A model generated the notes under the pieces. That model was not told the origin of the DNA, searched no databases, and was given only the letters and a program-made list of their open reading frames with translations. A program made the position numbers and the translations under genes. From Symbiodinium natans (taxonomy: Eukaryota > Sar > Dinophyceae > Suessiales > Symbiodiniaceae): a DNA stretch of 64,000 nucleotides. Shown piece after piece: positions 24,001 through 33,745 of the stretch (positions within the stretch are counted from its first letter, which is position 1; each line of letters starts with the position of its first letter). The DNA lies in assembly GCA_905221605.1 (NCBI GenBank), contig CAJNDS010002146.1, positions 436,001-500,000 of the forward strand, in the 5' to 3' direction.

Positions 24001-26873
24001 TTGGCTTGATCTTCATTACTTGCAGGTATTTGCTGGCTATGAGCTCAGTTACCTATAGTTGCATATGGATCTTATTCGTTGTACTGCGAGCGCTGGGGGT
24101 CGGGGGTGGTGAGGGCTGGTGGTGGGGCGGGTTCGGGCTGTTGCGCGCCGTGCATCATGCGACAATGTGAATACTGTGACAACACGCTCCCAGAGCATTT
24201 GGTGGCTTTGTGTCTGCTTAATTCTGCTTGAAGCCGCAGGCTCTGTTTCGCTTTGATCGCTTAGGTGGAATCCCTTTGGGATTCTTCAGCCAGGCAGATG
24301 TGGACCCGGAATCTGAGGGTGCAGCTTTCGTGGAGACCTGAGACAGAGCATTGATATCTTGGCGGTTCTACGTTGCTCTACATTCTAGCATTGTACTTTT
24401 GTGTGTGCCTTCTCCAGGACGGACCTCAAAGCTTTGCTCTCGGTGGAGGCGGAAGCTCTCTTGGCAAGGCGAGACCGTGTGGCCCGTGAGCAGGATCAGT
24501 ACGTGTTGCCACGCGGTGTCTCGAAGTCGCTTCCTGTTGGGGACAGGGGGGGGTTCTTCATGTTGTGCAGGCGGTGCATTTGTCAGGCATGGGAGCAGAG
24601 CGTAGGTTCGTAGAGAGCAGCTGGCAGGTGCAGGTGCTTCGCACATCTTCAGCTCGCCGCGTGGTCGCCCAAAATTCTTGCAGCCGCCTGGTCTTCAAGG
24701 ACTGTGCAGGGTCACATCCTTCTCTTTCACAGGGAAGCAGCCGCCCAGTGCAGGACCCCATGGAAGCTCAGGCCAACGATGTCGTGGACATGGGTGATGC
24801 TCCAAGTACATCCAAGTCCATACTGTTGGCAGCTACGCCATGTCGTGCTTGTCCAAATCTCCCCTGTCGGCACGTCAGGTTGGGCAATCTTCGACTGCTG
24901 CTACAAAGGCCCGATGCTCACCCACGAAGAGTCTGTGCCAATGCGCTTCGGTCACTTTGGTGGTGAGGTGCGACGATGCGCGTGGGGAAGCATGCAGGCA
25001 AGTGGTCCGAAGATCCTGGAGCAGACCGGGGCATGGTGGATTTCAAGGTGGCACTTGCCCAATGTACCTCCTTGCTGACAGAACTTCTGCATGTGGTTGT
25101 AGGCCTCTGGCCCGCCACCTTTATGCCACGGAGAGTACAAGGCACCACGGAGCTGGGGGGGGAGCTTGGGGGGAGCTTGGGGGAGCTCTGAACGTGAACG
25201 CAAGGACAAGGTGACCATCCAGGCGCCCCGTTCTGACCACCTCTTCGAGCGGCGCTTGGTGAAGTGAGAGAAGCGAAGCAGAGACTGTAGAGACTGTAGA
25301 GAGCTCGGCAGAGAGCAGCGTCAGAATTTGCTTCAGCGGGTCGCGACATGCTCCCGATGGCATGACGCGATCACAGCAGAACCTGCAGAACCTGCACAGC
25401 AGGGCAAAGCTTTGCTGCTTAGCTTTCCATTTGTGAAGTCTTCCGGGTCACCAAGGACTCTCTTCCTCACAAGCCTTCCTTGTATTTTTGTCTTTGACTT
25501 CACGTGCGTGGTCTTTGAAGAGAGTCCTGCGGCCACCAAGCCGACGAGCTGCCGTGGATACAAAGATGTTGTGCGTGCTGAGGCGAGCTTAGGCTTAGGC
25601 GTACTGGCGCGGAGTGCAGAGAGCTCTGATGTCTCCGACCTTCACGATGGTCTGCGATGGTTGCGTTTTCAATGTTCACCACTGCCCAGCTGCTTGCTCC
25701 TACCTGCCGGAAAGTAGCAAAGCAGTACGTGTCAAAATCTTGTAGGTGGAGTCGCATCATGGATTGGAAGCTTGAACAGAAGCAGCTGCCACCGATCTCT
25801 CTCTCCCTCCCTCCCTCTCTCGGCTCAAGGGAGCGGTAGACATGGCGAGAAACACACAGCAAAAGGCCATCGGCAGATCGCCAAGTTCCAGGAACAAACG
25901 GGTTTCTCGATGTAGCCTGACGTAGCACCATGAACTGCTGTAGATCTCGAAGTCCAGCATCTTTGAAACACCCCAGAAGCTCCTAGCAGCAACTCTTTGC
26001 AACCGGAAACCGGACCTTCGCCGGTAAAGTCAGAGGACCCTTCCACATGTCTCGCACTAGCAAGTAGCGCATAGCAACGCATGCTGACCCAAAGCAGCCT
26101 AGCCAAGCAGCCAAGCACATCGTGTTTCAGCTTTTGAAAGCACGCTTACTGGCGCCTTGGCGCTTGAATTGCCGCATCATGGCTGATCCAACAGGTGGCG
26201 GCCTCAGCTCGATGTGCACCATGACTCCGGCAGTGACCAGCACAGTATAGGCATCGTGCGATTTGAGCGTTGGATCAGCACAGATGCTATGTTGGGGATT
26301 GGGGATTAGGGGTCGCAATTGAAAGCACAATGACTGGCTCGGCCGGCGCGCGATAGTTTGTAATCGGTGTCCAAGAGTCAAGAGTCTTTATGTAGCGCCC
26401 CATATATCTTCCTGAAAATTAGAGGCATACTGCATTGTAACTTGCAAAGTTGTGAGTAATGTGGGGTTAATTCTATCAAGTGGGGCCCATTGCTGTTGAG
26501 CATTCAGTCCGAATACTGGATGTGGTAGCTTCTCTCCAAGAATCCATTGGCAGCTGCACACAGTACTGCAATGTCTGCCGACTTGTGGGGCGCGCCGCCA
26601 ACCTGAACGACCAGAATTGTGCGGTAAGGTGATGTGAACACATCTGCCGATGACCTGCTTATGCAGATGGCAGGGGCCACGGTTGGGAGACGGTTGACCG
26701 GGCACGGTATCGTCGAGCTGAAATGCCTTGGGTGTGCTGGCCGAGGTCGGCAAGGCCCAGGTGGGAGAAGGCACTTTCATGGCCGCACTTAGGGCCTCTG
26801 TTCGGGATGAGCCAGTAGGATGTTGAACTCGGTCTTTGAAAACGTGTACGATGATGTTTGACTTGCATTGCAG
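18046..26873. other. Long stretch without a confident gene
   Basis: Many short frames but no convincing gene. Points seen: a purine-rich GA tract with GGCCGTCGTGGCCGG near 19141-19370; a GAAA-rich tract near 21712-21935; a segment near 23530-23630 (QRRGFKFYALASA) that weakly recalls piggyBac-type transposases; and a CTCCC-rich patch near 25796-25825. Some of this may be intron of large genes whose small exons I cannot detect. Confidence 0.4.
21712..21935. repeat. Purine-rich GAAA/GGAA microsatellite
   Basis: Plus strand is almost entirely A and G with GAAA, GGAA and AAAG units. Minus-strand frames over it are Phe/Leu/Ser runs without meaning. Confidence 0.85.
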
Positions 26874-27031
26874 TCGGCTTGTCTCGTGTCAGGCGATGCT
26901 GCTCCGCCTGAATCGGCCCCAGGGAACAGCGAAAACAAGGAAAACCAGGAACATCAGGAGAACAAGGAGAACAAAGAGGAGAGCAATGAGAACAAGGCCG
27001 GGGTCTGCATCGGCGCACACCACGCCCTGTT
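26874..27031 (+). CDS. Likely internal exon, Asn/Glu/Lys-rich
   Basis: A segment between an acceptor (TTGCATTGCAG, ending 26873) and a strong donor (GTAAGT at 27032) is open in the frame SACLVSGDAAPPESAPGNSE, followed by a run built on ENKEN and QEN units and ending GVCIGAHHALL. The composition is that of a disordered, charged linker; the run arose from an AACAAGGA-like repeat. The best evidence that it is an exon is the good splice signal at both ends. I could not find the partner exons and offer no function. Confidence 0.4.
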
Positions 27032-28430
27032 GTAAGTAAACAATCCTACAGAAGGGATGCTGGTCCGTTGACGCCCAAGTCGACATGCGACCTCCTCGAT
27101 CATTTTCATGTGAGTCCGCTCGTCAGCGTTGCCGATGCTGGCCCAAGAAGGTGACAACATTGGTCCGAGGACGAGTTGATTCAAGCTTTGAGACCTGAAT
27201 GGCAGACCTGGCATCAACCACAATGCACTAGATGTAGGCTTCGTGCAGATTTACTCTACCGTAGGAGTGTAAGAAGCTGCAATTTGGCAGTATTTCACCA
27301 AGAGCAGCTGGCTTGCATTGTACTGCACTTGCCCACAGAATCTTTTGCTTTGGCCCGTGGCCGTCGATGCTCGGATGTAAAGACTCTCCAGAGGATGCCG
27401 CCTCCAATTATGTGCCGGAGCTGCCGCCCCCTCCTGGGTGCTTGGGGCTAGCAGTGTGGACGAATCGGGAGGTACCTCCGCAGGCCTCAGGGCAGAGACT
27501 TCACACTGCCCGCTTGTTGCAGACGGGGAAGTCGCATGTACTTGAGACGTTGAGACGTTCTGAAGCGCACGTCCCTGAAGATCGAAGGTACTGGCAACCT
27601 TGTCACACCATGATGCAAACCCTGAAAGGACTGGGGCATGACGGCCACGCAGTTCCGCGAGTGCCTTCTCCTGCAACCATGTATAGCCAGACATCCTAGC
27701 CTCACCAAGCAGAACCATTACTTGAGCTTACTTGAGCATACTTGGAGCATACTTGGAGCATGCCTGAGTACTTGGGCATGCTTGATTTCCCGTACGCGTC
27801 GAGACAAAATCATGTGAACCTGTCCTGGATTGGAAGATATCACCACACTCACCGGCCTCGATCCTAGCACATGAAACCTCTACCTCAGCCCGCGATCTAC
27901 AACTCCACAGAGCTCCACGGGAGCTCGCTCACCGTCCACACTGGCGCACCTCCAATTCCTTATTTCCCGCTTGTCGCGCTTGACCCCCGTGGCGCAGGTT
28001 TTTGTCTGGATGCCGCGAGACCACACGGTGGTCGTGGATAACGGAGGTGCGAGAAGTTGTGACTTTGTACGACCCTTGACTTCACAAATGTTGGAACACC
28101 TGGTAAGTCACAGACTCGCTTGGGCAGTACGGCCGCCCTGCCTTTGCCTCCAAGATGTACGTTCTTACAAAGCTACGTGCCAAGGACGTCATGTCAGGTT
28201 CCACATGCACAGAAGGTTTTGTTCCAGGGATTATGGGGTCAGGGGTTTCTCTTTGTTTTTTTTAGCTGGATGCGAGTTCCGGCGAGATGGGGTACTTTAG
28301 CCGCTCGCAAGACGATGAGAGGGCGACAGAGAGATAGAGGAGTTTCTCACACACCGATCTGTACAGCACGCCCTTCGGGGCGGCCTCCCTTCGGGGGGGT
28401 CATGTGCTGTGAAAGAAAGAGAGAGAGAAG
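27032..28430. other. No recognisable gene
   Basis: Unassigned short frames. A small tandem repeat lies at about 27719-27786. Confidence 0.4.
27719..27786. repeat. Short tandem repeat, ACTTGGAGCAT type
   Basis: Five to six imperfect copies of an 11-12 bp unit (TACTTGGAGCA and variants such as TACTTGAGCA) in a row. Confidence 0.75.
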
Positions 28431-28436
28431 GCCCCG

Positions 28437-28503
28437 TAGAAGAAGAAGAAGAAGAAGAAGAAGAAGAAGAAGAAGAAGAAGAAGAAGAAGAAGAAGAAGA
28501 AGA
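28437..28503. repeat. (AAG)n microsatellite
   Basis: About 22 uninterrupted AAG units between a GA-rich segment and unique sequence. Poly-Glu, poly-Arg and poly-Ser frames across it are artefacts. Confidence 0.95.
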
Positions 28504-29049
28504 GGAGAGTCTCACGCGACAAGCCAAGTATCGGGGGCATGAAACCAACCTCCTTGGCCAACGAGCCTGTGCCCAACCGAGTAAGCGCCAGTCGAGAATG
28601 GAGTGGTCATCATTAGAACTTTAGGGTGGAGCCCAAGCACGGTTGGAGTCCAGGCTGCCAAGCAGCGAGAGAACTGAAGGCCGGAAAACTAACAGAAGTT
28701 CACCGCAATTCCGGCAGAGTTGGAACAAGGTCTGGAGGGCTTGGAGAGTTCTGGAGACCTTGGGCTTAATTAAACATTCACGGAAGCTCAACGAGGCCCA
28801 CAATTGGTCGGGATTTGTATGCGGCTGGCCACAGAACAACGAGAGCGACCGGTGAGGCATCAGACCTTGCATGGCTCAGGAGTGGCGTAACTAGGCTACG
28901 ACTTCGTGAAAAGGCACGGCAAGGATTAATGAGGACTCGTGGATCGTCTGGGCGCAAGGCTAAGGAGAGGAGGAGGAGGAGAAGAAGATGAAAGCAAAAT
29001 ATTTTAAGGGGCTGCGCCCATGGGCGGGCAGCGCACGCAGAAGCCCGGG

Positions 29050-29225
29050 GCGAGCAGTTTCTAAGCATGTTGAGGCCCCTAAACTCCCTTAAAATCTCTA
29101 AGCGTTAAGTTTCTAAGCATTTTCAGGCCCCTAAACTCCCTTCAAATCTCTAAGCGTTTGAGGCTCCGAGACTCCCTTAACGTTTCTAAGCACTTTATAA
29201 GGCCCCTAAACTCCCTTTTTCCTAG
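29050..29225. repeat. Tandem repeat with CCCCTAAACTCCC core
   Basis: About three imperfect copies of a ~55-bp unit containing TTTCTAAGCA, then GGCCCCTAAACTCCCTT, then AATCTCTAAGCGTT. No coding content. Confidence 0.7.
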
Positions 29226-29267
29226 CCCCGGGCTTAGACACGTCGCTTATGCCCGCCCTTTGGGGGG

Positions 29268-29375
29268 CATCATGCTCCTGATGCCCCCCCGCGGTCCCGC
29301 CCCGGGAGCCGCTGATGCTCCTGATGCGCGCCTGGGGGTCCCGGGCTGGACCCGCTGATGCTCATGATGCGCGCC
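29268..29375. repeat. Tandem repeat, CTGATGCTCCTGATG type
   Basis: Three imperfect GC-rich units of roughly 40-45 bp, each with a CTGATGCTCNTGATGC word followed by GC-rich sequence. A 99-codon frame (29315-29614) that starts in it has no recognisable domain. Confidence 0.6.
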
Positions 29376-29650
29376 CTCTGGGGGCCTCCGTGGCGACGCA
29401 AAAAACCACGAAAAAAAAACCGTTCACCGGCGGCACGCGGGGGTCGGCGGCACTGGCGTCCGGCCTAATTCTGCTTCGCAGAAGGCCAGAGGCCAGCAAG
29501 GCTATTCCGGGGACGACCCGGGCTAAAAGGTCCGCATTTGCTCGGTCCTTTGGGGACCTCGCGCTGCCCGATTTAATGGCTACCGCCAATGCCGCCGACC
29601 CAGACAGGTTCTAGGGTTTACACAAACACCCCCTGGGAGTTGGCGCGCAA

Positions 29651-29728
29651 CCTTAAACCCTAAACCTCACACCTTAAACTCGAAACCCTGAACCCTTAAA
29701 CCCCACTAAACCCTCAACCCCCTTAACC
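29651..29728. repeat. Degenerate telomere-like CCCTAAA tract
   Basis: Mixed CCCTAAA, CCTTAAA and CCCTCAA units. It sits directly left of the G-rich region. Confidence 0.7.
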
Positions 29729-29739
29729 AGGAGAGCCGA

Positions 29740-31080
29740 ACCGGGGTGAGGTGGGGGGTAAGCGGTGATGGCGGGGGGGTGGGGGGGGGGTTGGGGGCAG
29801 AGGTGCGGAGTGGGGGCGCGGGGGGGCGGGGGGGGTCCGGGCATGGTCCGGGCATGCACTGGAGCCCCTCAAACACTTCATTTCCAAGTAAAAGGCAAGG
29901 GGTAGGGGTGAGGTGGGGGGTAGGGTCCGGACATGCCCTAAACCTCTGACACACTTATTTGCAAGTAAAAGGTCAGGGGTAGGGGTGAGGTGTAAGGGGT
30001 GAGGGCGGTGGGGGTGGGGGGGGCAGGGGCCAAGGTTGGGGGCAGAGGCGAAGGGGTGGGGTGAGGCGGGGCAGGGCGGGGTGGGCGGGTGGGTGGGGGG
30101 GGGGCGGGGGGGCGGGGGGGACGGAGGGGGTCAGGGCATGCACTGGAGCCTCAAACACTTTGAGGGGGGGTAGGGGTCCGGGGCATGCCCTAAACCCTGA
30201 CACACTTCATTTCCAAGTAAAAGGTCAGGGGTAGGGGTGAGGTGGGGGGTAAGGGGTGAGGGCGGGGGGGGGTGGGGGGCAGGGGCCAAGGTTGGAGGCA
30301 GAGGGGGGCCGGAGGGGGGGGGATGCACGGGAGCCCCTCAGGCGGTGAGGTGGGGGCCCTGCACTCTGACACCAAGTAGAAGGTCAGGGGTAGGGGTGAG
30401 GTGGGGGGTAAGGGGTGAGGCGGGGGGGGCCGGGGGGGCGGGGGTTCGGGCATGCCCCCTCAAAAAGTAAGGGGGAGGGGTGAGGTGGGGGGGTAGGGGT
30501 AGGCAAGGGGTGAGTGGGGGAAAGGTTGGGGGCAGAGGCGAAGGGTGAGAAGGGGGGGGCAGTGGGCGGGGTGGGCGGGGGTGGGCGGGGGGGCGGGGGG
30601 GTCCGGGCATGCACTGGAGCCCTTCAAACACTTCATTTCCAAGTAAAAGGCAAGGGGTAGGGGTGAGGTGGGGGGTAGGGGTCCGGGCATGCCCGAAACC
30701 CCTGACACACAAAGGTCAGGGGTAGGGGTGAGGTGGGGGGTTAAGGGCGAAGGGGTGAGAAGGGGGCAGTGGGCGGAGCAAAAAGGCAAGGGGTTGGGGA
30801 GGTGGGGGGTAGGGGTCCGGGCATGCCCTAAACCCCTGACACTTCATTTCCAAGTAAAAGGTCAGGGGTAGGGGTGAGGTGGGGGGTAAGGGGTGAGGGC
30901 GGGGGGGGGTGGGGGGGGACGGGGGCTAACAAAGGCGAAGGGGTGGGGTGGGGGGTGGGTGGGCGGGGTGGGCGGGGGGGGGGCGGGGGGGGGTCCGGGC
31001 ATGCACTGGAGCCCCTAAAACAGCGCTGGAGCCCCTAACAGGGTAAGGGTGAGGTCGAGGGGGTGAGGGCGGGGGGGTTT
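29740..31080. repeat. G-rich minisatellite region
   Basis: The plus strand is dominated by runs of G (GGGGTAGGGGTGAGG, GGGGGG). The region is a diverged tandem array: a marker block around TTTCCAAGTAAAAGG followed by CAGGGGTAGGGGTGAGGTG recurs near 29880, 29957, 30210, 30372, 30637, 30780 and 30850, usually with a preceding GGTCCGGGCATGC block. Unit length varies from about 75 to 250 bp. Pro-rich minus-strand frames over it are not genes. Many G-quadruplexes could form on the plus strand. Confidence 0.85.
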
Positions 31081-32199
31081 GGGCACGAGGGCAAATGGGT
31101 CTTCACTGACGCCTCCCCCGCTAAAGCAGGGGTCGGCGGATAGCCGGGTATCAGTCGCTGGCTTCTTTTTCCAGTGGGGCCTGCCCAAGTCGGGGGAAGG
31201 AAATTCAGAGGAGGGCTGCATCTGCGGAAGCCAAGGATGTCATACAGCAGCTGGTGAAGCCGTGGACCCGAGGCACGGGCTGTGGCATCGCACTGCGGAT
31301 GAACCACAAGAAGCCATGTCACTCGGCAAGATTTAGGACCAACTTCATAATAATACCCCCCACCCCCCCCACCAGCATCCATTGACCCCCCCCGGACTCT
31401 CCATTGAGGGGGTTTGGTCTCTCTTTTTGGTAAGAGAAGGCTTGAACCCCGGTCCCGGGTTATGGTTTAGAGCTAAGGGCAAAAGGGGCTTCGGGCTCCC
31501 GCCTGCAGGCGTAAGGCTTTGGGGCCTAAGCTCGTAGCAACCGGCAAAGCGCTCCAGGGCACAGAGTTTCATGCCCCGGGCTTTCTGAAGGTTTCAGCTT
31601 TTCAGCTGCTTACAGTGGCAGAGGGCTCGACAGCTTCGAGCTCCAGGCTTCGGGCTTAAGGCTTAAGGCTTACGGGCTTAAGGCCTGGTTCTTACGTAAG
31701 GTTTCAATTGCTGACAATAACCCCCCCCCCTGCCGATTGGGGTTTGTTGTTAAAGGGAAACCTCCTTCGTGGACTACTCCCTTGGGTCGATTGATCTTTT
31801 GGTTTTTTTTTGCAAGGATTTCAGAAGGAAATCCTGCTCTCGGGCTCCAGATCTTGCAGTCCGTAGTTTAGGCCTGCAGTTCTGCGGTCTCTAGTTCAGG
31901 CCCCTGGCAGTCTGTAGCTTAGGGCTCTAGACTTTCAAGTCCCTGGGAGTTAAGGCTCCAAACCCTCGAAGTTTAAAGCGTTGATCGGCAGCCGACTGCC
32001 CTAAACCAAATCACCTGTCGGGCCAGGTTTCTTAGTTGAGGGGAGGTTTGTAATTGAGTTCCGGGCCTGAGTCCTTGAGGGTGGGTTTATGTGATATGAC
32101 GTAAGGAACGAATGCATATCTGAGATATGCATTGGTTCATTTCTACGCGGCACGCGCAATCCTACCTGCGCTTCGTTAGAGGGTGTTTCTTCGGTTCAG
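31081..32199. other. No recognisable gene
   Basis: Contains repeated GGCTTAAGGC words near 31640-31690 and homopolymer runs of C. The CAG at 32197-32199 after TTTCTTCGGTT is a probable acceptor for the next gene. Confidence 0.4.
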
Positions 32200-33648
32200 C
32201 GGAGGTCGGGCCACTTTGATGATCTCCCACACTTGGGCAGCACCTTGACTGCAATGCAAGACCGGTGGGCATCCTCCATGTGGCTCGCAGCCCCATACAT
32301 TTTTTCTGTGCATCGTGGGCATTTCTCGATCTCCAAAGCCCGCGGTGCTGACGAGGAAGATATGGATGAGTGCGAGGAAGCCATTGTTGACTACTGTCTC
32401 GAATCAACGTCTGGACTCGCCACTTGCATTTGGTTCTGCGGGTTTGCTCAATACCAGGCAGGGGATGAGCCGGGCGACATTGGTCCGAGCATAGGCGAAC
32501 AACTCAAGCTGGATCCATTCGGGGCTGTGATCCGTCATACGACCCCTGCCATGGGCATGGTGGTGGTGCACACCTCATCGGCGCGGGTGTATGAACGGCT
32601 TTGGTGTGTTTATGAAATCTCAGAAGCCACTCGCCTGGAATCCAAAGCTGCTTGACTGCAGAGCTGAGTTTTTGCTGCTCATCGGAAGGCCACATCAGCT
32701 TTAGTTACAGTATACTCATCACTTGGTTCATCTTCTTCTCCTTGTGTGCAGACCATACTTTTTGCAGCCCAGGTTGGTATTGCTTTTTCCGAGCGCTATC
32801 TGAAGCAGCGCCACACATCTCTGGTGGACTTACTGAAAGCTCGTACCGACAACGCTGTGTGCAGCAACCCTGCAGACGCCGAAATGATTCGGTCGCGCAT
32901 TCAGGACCAGGGAGGCTGCGCAGCTTCATTGGCATACCCAACCTAGAGGTCATATGTTTTGGGATCCAAGCTCTGTACCTTTTTTTGCATCCGGCGTGAG
33001 TTCTGCCAGCACCAAGGCTTCCGAGCCCTCGACTGGAAAATCTTTTCTTTTCGCCTGGAGTCCCTGCGGGCTGTGCTGGCCAAGAAGGCAGCGGGGTAGG
33101 TTCTCCAGCATACGCAGGTCCTGGCAGGGCCTGCTTTAGGATTTCATTGGAGCCGTGATGCCCCCTTCCATATCCCCCACAACAGAATGCGAAACGAGAA
33201 AGCATTCGTGGCCTCCTTGGTGCGAAAAATCCTTTCACTGGCGCCCCCGGATTGTTTTAAGGAGCCATCAGAAGACACTTTCAGAGACCCCTATTCAGAA
33301 GAACAGCAGATGCAGGCGATTTGAGTGATGCAGGCTTTCTGTGCCGAGTTGATAGGTCTGGTCACATCACACTGCACAGGGCAGTTGGAGCTGTCTGTTC
33401 CACATACATCTTTGATAGCCGGTGTCCACATCGAGCATCTTTGTCTGATTGTTCAGCCAGGGATGTTGTTAACTATTTGTCAGGATCCGAACTGGCAGAA
33501 CATGCTGGCGGAAGAGCTGAAACGCGCTGAAGAAGAGCTGAACAACTGGTCTATTTTCGGGCCGTCGAAGCCTCCTGGCAAAATTTGTGCCCAGAGACTC
33601 CCAGGCTTCCTTTGCCCGGGCTTCTTGAACTCGTGCTGCTTGATGTGA
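32200..33648 (+). CDS. TIR-like LWCVYE-domain protein, interrupted (possible pseudogene)
   Basis: Coding-quality sequence persists in one frame as blocks. Block A (32200-32646) holds an acidic segment (ADEEDMDECEEAIVDYC), then WFCGFAQYQ, IGEQLKLDPFGAVIR, GMVVVHTSS and YERLWCVYEISEA. Block B (32752-32919) reads VGIAFSERYLKQRH and later NPADAEMIRSRIQDQGG. Block C (33001-33096) reads QGFRALDWKIFSFRLESLRA. Block D (33118-33321) contains RNEKAFVASLVRKILSLAPP, and block E (33325-33648) continues AFCAELIGLV to a Lys/Glu helix. The order CxFxxxQ, MVVVHTS, RLWCVYE, AEMIRxxI, FRALD resembles protein families abundant in dinoflagellates and oomycetes that look TIR-like. Introns A-B (105 bp, GC-AG) and B-C (81 bp, GC-AG) are plausible. 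TAG at 33097 and TGA at 33322 are in frame with no convincing intron, so this copy may be decaying. No start codon was fixed. Confidence 0.55.
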
Positions 33649-33698
33649 GAAGCCACTACGGGCCCTCACATGGCCTCTCACTCACAGCTGAAACTGTG

Positions 33699-33745
33699 TT
33701 AGGGTTTAGGGTTTAGGGGTTAGGGTTTAGGGTTTAGGGTTTAGG
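33699..33745. repeat. Interstitial telomere-like TTTAGGG tract
   Basis: About six TTTAGGG units with one slipped copy (GGGGTTAGGG). TTTAGGG is the telomere repeat reported from dinoflagellates. Confidence 0.85.

Noticed and set aside
29674-30789. Pro-rich minus-strand frames of 60-124 codons
   Set aside because: They follow from the G-rich minisatellite; no non-repetitive segment or motif.
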